This document shows, one piece after another, positions 58,441 to 64,000 of a DNA stretch of 64,000 bases. The position numbers were made by a program, and so were the translations under genes. The notes under the pieces were generated by a model that ran no database searches, had not been told where the DNA came from, and was given only the letters and a program-made list of their open reading frames with translations. Within the stretch, counting starts at the first letter, position 1; every line of letters begins with the position of its first letter. This DNA comes from Lepidodermella squamata (lineage: Eukaryota; Gastrotricha), in assembly GCA_047495785.1 (NCBI GenBank), contig JBLDXI010000013.1, forward strand, positions 4,526,001 through 4,590,000, read 5' to 3'.

Positions 58441-59445
58441 TACACGAGCGTAACAATTAGTGTACAAGGTTATTTCTTTTCGATCAAGCCACCTCAAACG
58501 ATAATATATTTATATGTAATCGCACCATTCTTGAAGTACACACTCATTTTTAGGTCCTACAGATAAGACACGCGTTCGGAATTTTTCTCACGCGAGGCGC
58601 GCAGATGTGCATTCTCGCGGCGATAACCGCCCGGAAAATTACGCAATTCAAATCGAATTCCAGTGTTTACAATCGTGGCAACAAACACACAAATATGCAA
58701 AATTCAGAGTAAATAAAGCAATTTAGATATAGGTATTTGGCGAATCTAATGCACCGTTGTGGTTTCTGGCCGAGAAAAACGCAACAATTGGTCGTTGTAC
58801 CCACAAATCATTGTTAAGTAGAAAATTATTTAATGAAGCGAATTGAGCTTTTTCAAATTTTACAGTTTTGAGACAGAAATCCCAGCAGTTTTATCAGGCG
58901 AAGAAAAAAAACAAAAAAAACGCGGTGAAGAGATCAAAATTTCGTTTATATTTTATACAAGTTCAGGGACCACACGTAAATTATATGCATCCAGCCTAAT
59001 AGTGTGAAAAACATAAAGATTGATTCAGATAGTGATTTCCACGTCAATCGCAACAAATAAATCGTTGAGGAGGCGAAAAACGGAAGATTGATTGCATCAA
59101 AACAGTTTCGAATATCATATATTGCAGTCTGGAAGGGTGATTCAGGTGATGAGCTATATATTATTGGCTTGAAACAGGACCGGATTAATTTTTTTTTAAA
59201 ATAACGCGGTAATTGAAAAATTCCTTAAAGCTGGAATTTTTTCAAATTTTCCCCCGAAATTTAATTTTCGTCGAAATAGCACCCATCTGTCACGCGGAAT
59301 TTCCGTTAGAAAAACGGCTCAAATAACAGGTTTTAGGCACGTGCCCGTGATTAATCCGGCCCTGGACGTGTAATGACCATCTCGAAAATACTGCTCTGAC
59401 CGTGCTAATTGCAGCGTTGATAATAATAATAATAACACGTCATTT

Positions 59446-61802
59446 TTACAAGTTGACTTGCTGTTGCGATCTTTGCTGCGCGTAATTATTACTGTACATT
59501 AACGCCTCATCCACATGTATGTCGGTTGGCTTCATATTATTGACGTAACTCGACGCCGCTGCGGAACGTGCCGATTTCGATGAGGGCGTTGTCGAGCGCT
59601 GCGTTTGCAACACGCCGTCGAAATTATTATGCGACCCGGGCATCGCCTGGCCCTGCGACCCGCCGAAACCCGACGACGAAACCTGAGACGGCCTCGTGTT
59701 ATGCGGCGAATTCGAATCGTCGTACTGCGTTTGAAAATGCCTCGGAGCTGCCATGTATTGAACCCTCACCCCGTTTTGCTGCTGCTGATTACCCCAGTAA
59801 TTCGGCCCGACCGAACTGCCGCCAACCGACCCGACATTTTCTGAATAGCGCGACGGTGACATAGGCCGGAATTCCGGGGGCGGCAGTTTCGAATTGCTGA
59901 AATTCGTATTATAAGGCCCACTGGTTATCGTGGCATTGCCTAGAAATTGACTCCGTTGACTCGCGCTGACAAAACTGTTACCGCCCTGAACGGCGGACCC
60001 GGTTCTTGAATTAGCGCAATACGCCCCGTTCGGCCCGATTTGGTAACTCGCCCCGGCTAGACTGCCGCTGCCGGGTCCGCGGCGTTTTTTCTCGCGGCAA
60101 ATAAAACGCCGGCATAGACAAATCGACGCGATTAAACAAACAATAATGACTAGAACACTTCCGATTGAGATTGAAAGAGACGCGGCGACTCCGAGTGATA
60201 GCAATTTGTCGATTAAGGAGACAGGTTGTTGTTGATTTTTCAGTGAGCAACTGCGGAACGGCGGTTCGTCCGCCGCGTCTTTCGAGCCAGGGCAATTTGG
60301 CGAATTATCGCAGGTCAGATTTGAGTTGATGCAAATAACTTCTTGATTGTATGTTTTCGACGAGCACGGGAAAAGAGCCGAGTCTTTGGTATCTCTCGAA
60401 TTGGCACATACTTCTGATGTCGTAGATGTGGTGAAAGCGGTTAGTAACAGCTTGAAACCACCGCCTCTCGCAATACTTCCGGTCCTATAAAACAAAAATC
60501 AAATCCAGTTGAGGACATACATGTAAAATTCATTTCGATTTTCTCAAATTTTCTCCATACCGCCACGTCCATTCAATTCACGCCACTAAAATCTTCCCCA
60601 ATTTAAAATCCTTTTTCTACATTAGCTCTTCAAACATTGATAGATCTGAGTTGCAAACATGTTTTTTCCTGCAAGGTAACCGAGTACAATTTTTTCCAAC
60701 AATAATTAGCTGTCCATGCGGTAATTTTTTCACCCCTAGTATCAGTTTCAAGAGGCGTCAAGCCTCGAGCAAAAAAACGCCAATCATTGTTTTTCATCGC
60801 TCTGAGAAGTTGTTTACTTCTCCGCGTGTGGCTCGCGGAAGTTAACGATAAGCAGAACCTGTGGCGGAATGGCGAATGGTTAGGTTTATCAGGGCACCAT
60901 CTTACAAACTAAATTGATGCAGCTAGTCTCGAGAGTAATGCGCGCGCGCGCACTAATTGGAATGTTCATAGCATCGCTACTTCCGTGCGTAATTCGCACA
61001 TTCTCGTTACTGTGGCGGCCGCAAGTGGAATCTATATATCACATATGCTAATGCTGAAAATACCACTAAACCAGACATCATAAATCAGCTAGCCAATAAT
61101 AGTTTGAACTAATAAACAAACATAGCTTCCATGTGTGTGTATTTGGCTACTTCTATCCCAGCAATAACAATAAAAAGCGCGCCGCTAATGGATTGAACAA
61201 TTAAATAGTACTCACTCGAAACCGACGAAGAATCGCGATTCGGCCTCTGAAAAATACTCCAATGTGCCGTTGAACTTCTTCTTCATATGGTTACAGATGT
61301 AAGTGGCCTCGCCGCTGGCAAACTGTGGCAGTAACAACAATAAGATAAGTGCTCGATAAATAATAGAAAGCAGAAACCAACTTGATGGCGCTCATCGAAC
61401 ACTGCGATTTTGTTGTTATAGTAGTTGAGCGTTAAATTCGATAATATCAAATGGTCACTGCAGCCTTCAACGTACGGCTCTACTGGCAGATCGTAACTTA
61501 GCACTTTCACGGCTATTCGCCACTTGGGTAGAGCTGTTGTGAAGCGCAGAATACAGCGAAAGCCGAAATCGTATTTCAAGCCTGTTAAATATCCTCGGTG
61601 CGAATAGACGACAGCGCTTGAAGCTATGCTGTAAAACAAGTCGCTGTTGTCGGAACAATCATCCATGAAAACTAGATATAGTCATAACAAATTAGCAGCT
61701 CCCGAGATAAAAAATAAACCTACACTTGAGGTGAGATGATGACGCGATTTGAGTTGACAGAGCCAAAATGAGTAAAACTGCCGATAATTTCCATGGTTTC
61801 AT
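59446..61802 (-). CDS. CUB and LDLa-like single-pass membrane protein
   Basis: Four exons, 61802-61724, 61671-61382, 61322-61216 and 60484-59446, join in phase to 504 residues. Residues 1-22 are a signal peptide (MKPWKLSAVLLILALSTQIA). A CUB-like domain follows, with LKYDFGFRCILRF, PKWRIAVKVLSYDL, CSDHLILSNL, CNHMKKKF and the closing GGGFKLLLTAF. Residues about 195-240 are Cys-rich and LDLa-like (FPCSSKTYNQEVICINSNL, CDNSPNCPGSKDAADE). A membrane helix lies near 252-280 (ISIGSVLVIIVCLIASICLC), followed by basic RRFICREKKRR. The tail of about 220 residues is disordered (Gln, Ser, Asn, Gly). This order resembles CUB-LDLa receptor-auxiliary proteins of the Neto/SOL type, but with only one CUB, so no orthology is claimed. 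Intron 3 is 0.7 kb. Confidence 0.75.
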
Positions 61803-63086
61803 AGTAATAACCTAAAGAAAATATGGGTTATTAAAAAGATATAAATTAAGACTGTTCACAAGTTTACAGCAAGCGGTACCTACTACCTACTAGCGATAAA
61901 GTTAGAAGCAAAGGAGGATTTTTTTGGAAGTTGAGCAATTGTGAAACCGTAAATAATAAAAGCCATTGAGATACTGAGGACTAGGAAAGGGAAAAACATA
62001 CTTGGAACAATTTAGATGACTCTCTATCGGCATAATCAATGATCAATTTCAAGTATTATTGCTTTCGGTAATAATCATATGAAATAGCATTGCTAACGGT
62101 TGAATATCGAACATCTTCTATCAAGCTTGATGTTTGAATTCGAAGCTGTGATGTTACCCGACCGCCGATCAGAGAAGACAGTATAGAAGTTAGATGTTAT
62201 GGTTCGATTTGAGATGAGCTTGGTTACGGGTTACGGCTAATCGAATCGAATCCACAAATCAAAAATGCCAGATTATGAAATTAGACTTGTCCATAAAGAA
62301 CGCAGAAAATCTGCCTTCTCCTAAAGCTAAAAGCCACAAAGGCTTTCTTTTAAAGAATATCATCCGATACAAAGTGATATTTATAGAATCAATATACGTA
62401 CCTTAAAGAATTCCAAATACATTATAGCTAGAAGCTAAATCCTAATTCAAGCCCCAAATAAATTATGTATTTTGTAGCATCAGTAATCAGTACCATCTTC
62501 TCTGCAGGCTTTTATGAAGTAGAAAAAACAGAAGCAAAACAAGAAGCCAACAAACAAGTCAACAAACAATACAGGAGACTCGAGCGATATGCGATACCTT
62601 CAGAATTCCTCCATAAAATGTGTTTTTCAAAGTTCAAGGAAATAGGAATTATACGCCACATCGGAAACAGCTTTCGTGGGTTAAGTGTCTGCAAAAAAGT
62701 TTACCAGCATCCACATAACTGTAACTGATTTCCATGGAAGTAACTCGGATACATACCTACATACAACCCACAACTCTGTTTCCCGTTTCTCAAAACTCCG
62801 AAACCCCTCCTCACGAAAACCGAAACCCGAAACCCGAGAGACGAGAACCGCGCGCCGCCGTTTTGAAAAATTCAATTTTCTAAATTTTGTATATCTGTCA
62901 ATTATATTAAATGACGGCGCAGAAATTCTCAATACAAAACATGAGTCATAAAAGTCTCATATTTGCCGCGCATTTCGCAAACCTCGCCTCATTTTTCGCG
63001 CATACGGCTTCCTTATGCCGTGAACAAGTTTGGAGCGAATACGAATCATCTGCGACTTTTATTTGTGTCGAAAATCTGATGAAATC
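61803..63086. other. Intergenic region between divergent genes
   Basis: 1.3 kb between the CUB gene (leftward) and the PDI-like sequence (rightward). Short open frames around 62.5-62.95 kb lack splice or family support. Confidence 0.4.
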
Positions 63087-64000
63087 ATGACTTCATTAAA
63101 AAGGCTGATTGTTTTCACCGCGTTTTTCGTGTCAGCTTTTAGTGACGAGACTGCCACCCCAACCGCTCCCACTGTTGATAAAGGAGTTTACGTTTTGACA
63201 ACAGCGAATTTTGACAGCTTCATCCAAGAACATCCTTTCGCTTTTGTTGATTTTTATGCACCTTGGTCTTGACACTGCAAGGTGTTGGCACCGATATTGG
63301 AGGCTGTGGCAAATCAGATCAAAGATAGAAAGTACGGTGACAAATCTGTTGTCCTCGCCAAGGTTGATGGCACTGTTGAGACTGAGTTGAGCATTCGTTT
63401 CAAGGTGTCAGCATATCCCACTCTCAAGTGGTTCAGCGACGGCCAGGCGAGCAGATACGATGGAAAGCGCGTTGAGACCGACATTATTTCATTCATCGAC
63501 GAGCGCGCAGACCCCAACTGGAGAAAAGTCATCGATCTTACTGGGGCCAACTTCATGGAGTTTGTCGAAAAGCATGAAATTTCTTTGGTTCAATTCTACG
63601 CCCCTTGGTGTGGTCATAGCAAACGTCTGGCACCTGAATACGAGAAGGCTGCCCGTAAACTCAGCGAACGCCCAACTGAAGCTCCCATTCCTCTGGCTAA
63701 GGTCGATGCTACCTCAGCAGAGAGTACTGGTTTTGTGAAGTGTGAAGCAATATGTCGTTACTGTTTACCCGACGCTAAAAATTCTCCGTAAAGGTCGTGT
63801 TTTTGATTTCAAGTTGAAGGGGGCTCCGGATGAACATTCGATCGTCGCATATATGGAAAAACAAGCGCAGCCTGCTAGCTCAGAAATCTTCTACCGGAAC
63901 AACGTTAAGGAATTAGTCGGGCGCTCAGTTGAAGACGTGCTTGTTGTTGGATTTTTCGAATCGGAGACCGATAAATTCTACCAAACATACATCGAAGCTG
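63087..64000 (+). pseudogene. PDIA4: PDIA4 (ERp72)-like protein disulfide isomerase pseudogene, continues past window
   Basis: ATG at 63087 gives a signal peptide (MTSLKRLIVFTAFFVSAFS). Two thioredoxin domains and the start of a b-type domain follow, in the ERp72 order. Domain 1 has VYVLTTANFDSFIQ and FVDFYAPW, then TCT-TGA-CAC-TGC where Cys-Gly-His-Cys is expected, so the first Cys is Ser and Gly is a stop. Domain 2 has [15 protein letters not shown] and [20 protein letters not shown], where the second active-site Cys is Ser. After [16 protein letters not shown] the frame shifts because TGTGAAG is tandemly repeated (63734-63747); the family sequence resumes in another frame ([34 protein letters not shown]). 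No introns were seen over 900 bp, unlike the neighbours, which suggests a retrocopy. PDIs catalyse disulfide exchange in the ER; this copy cannot. Confidence 0.75.

Noticed and set aside
62465-62951. Open frames of 60-88 codons on both strands
   Set aside because: No splice signals, motifs or signal peptide; opposing frames overlap completely, so chance ORFs are likely.

Overview
The window is metazoan nuclear DNA. Genes are split by short GT-AG introns (about 50-110 bp, with some of 0.5-3.7 kb), acceptors are often TTTTCAG-like, and the recognisable proteins are animal families: PHLPP, the NDUFAF7 methyltransferase, CUB and VWA secreted or membrane proteins, and an ERp72-type PDI. Compact introns and several start codons lying just after an acceptor-like sequence would fit a nematode or another small-genome ecdysozoan, but the phylum cannot be fixed from this sequence. 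No bacterial operon, CRISPR array, rRNA or convincing tRNA was seen.

Layout. 1-2758 (-): six-exon MULE-like transposase-derived gene with AT-hooks, running off the left edge. 3373-6028 (+): NDUFAF7. 6.3-9.3 kb: an RCC1-like pseudogene fragment, a mariner-type MITE, an unassigned short gene and a 780-bp foldback element. 9049-18397: three tandem 3.1-kb units that look identical by eye. The rightmost holds the 3' end of an intact RCC1-like gene (17462-19123, -); the other two carry only 5'-truncated copies. A second RCC1-like gene (19736-21670, -) and another N-terminal fragment (21997-22131) complete a local family cluster. 22844-29681 (-): a complete PHLPP-type gene (RA-like, PH, LRR and PP2C regions) whose phosphatase domain has lost acidic residues. 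29.7-46.8 kb: a large gene-poor stretch with decayed coding fragments, MITEs and telomere-like tracts. 46876-50914 (+): a small coiled-coil protein whose 3.7-kb intron is filled with transposons. 51-51.6 kb: LINE remnants. 52.7-54.5 kb (-): a small secreted protein and a secreted VWA protein. 59446-61802 (-): a CUB/LDLa-like single-pass membrane protein, with a duplicated fragment of its tail at 56.6 kb. 63087-end (+): an intronless PDIA4 (ERp72)-like pseudogene damaged at both catalytic sites.

The genes do not form a pathway. The strongest biological story is local structural evolution: a foldback transposon terminus at the edge of a recent tandem amplification of an RCC1-like gene, and a likely pseudophosphatase PHLPP. 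All exon models were built by hand from ORFs, splice consensus and phase agreement. Family names rest on motif recognition, with no database search.
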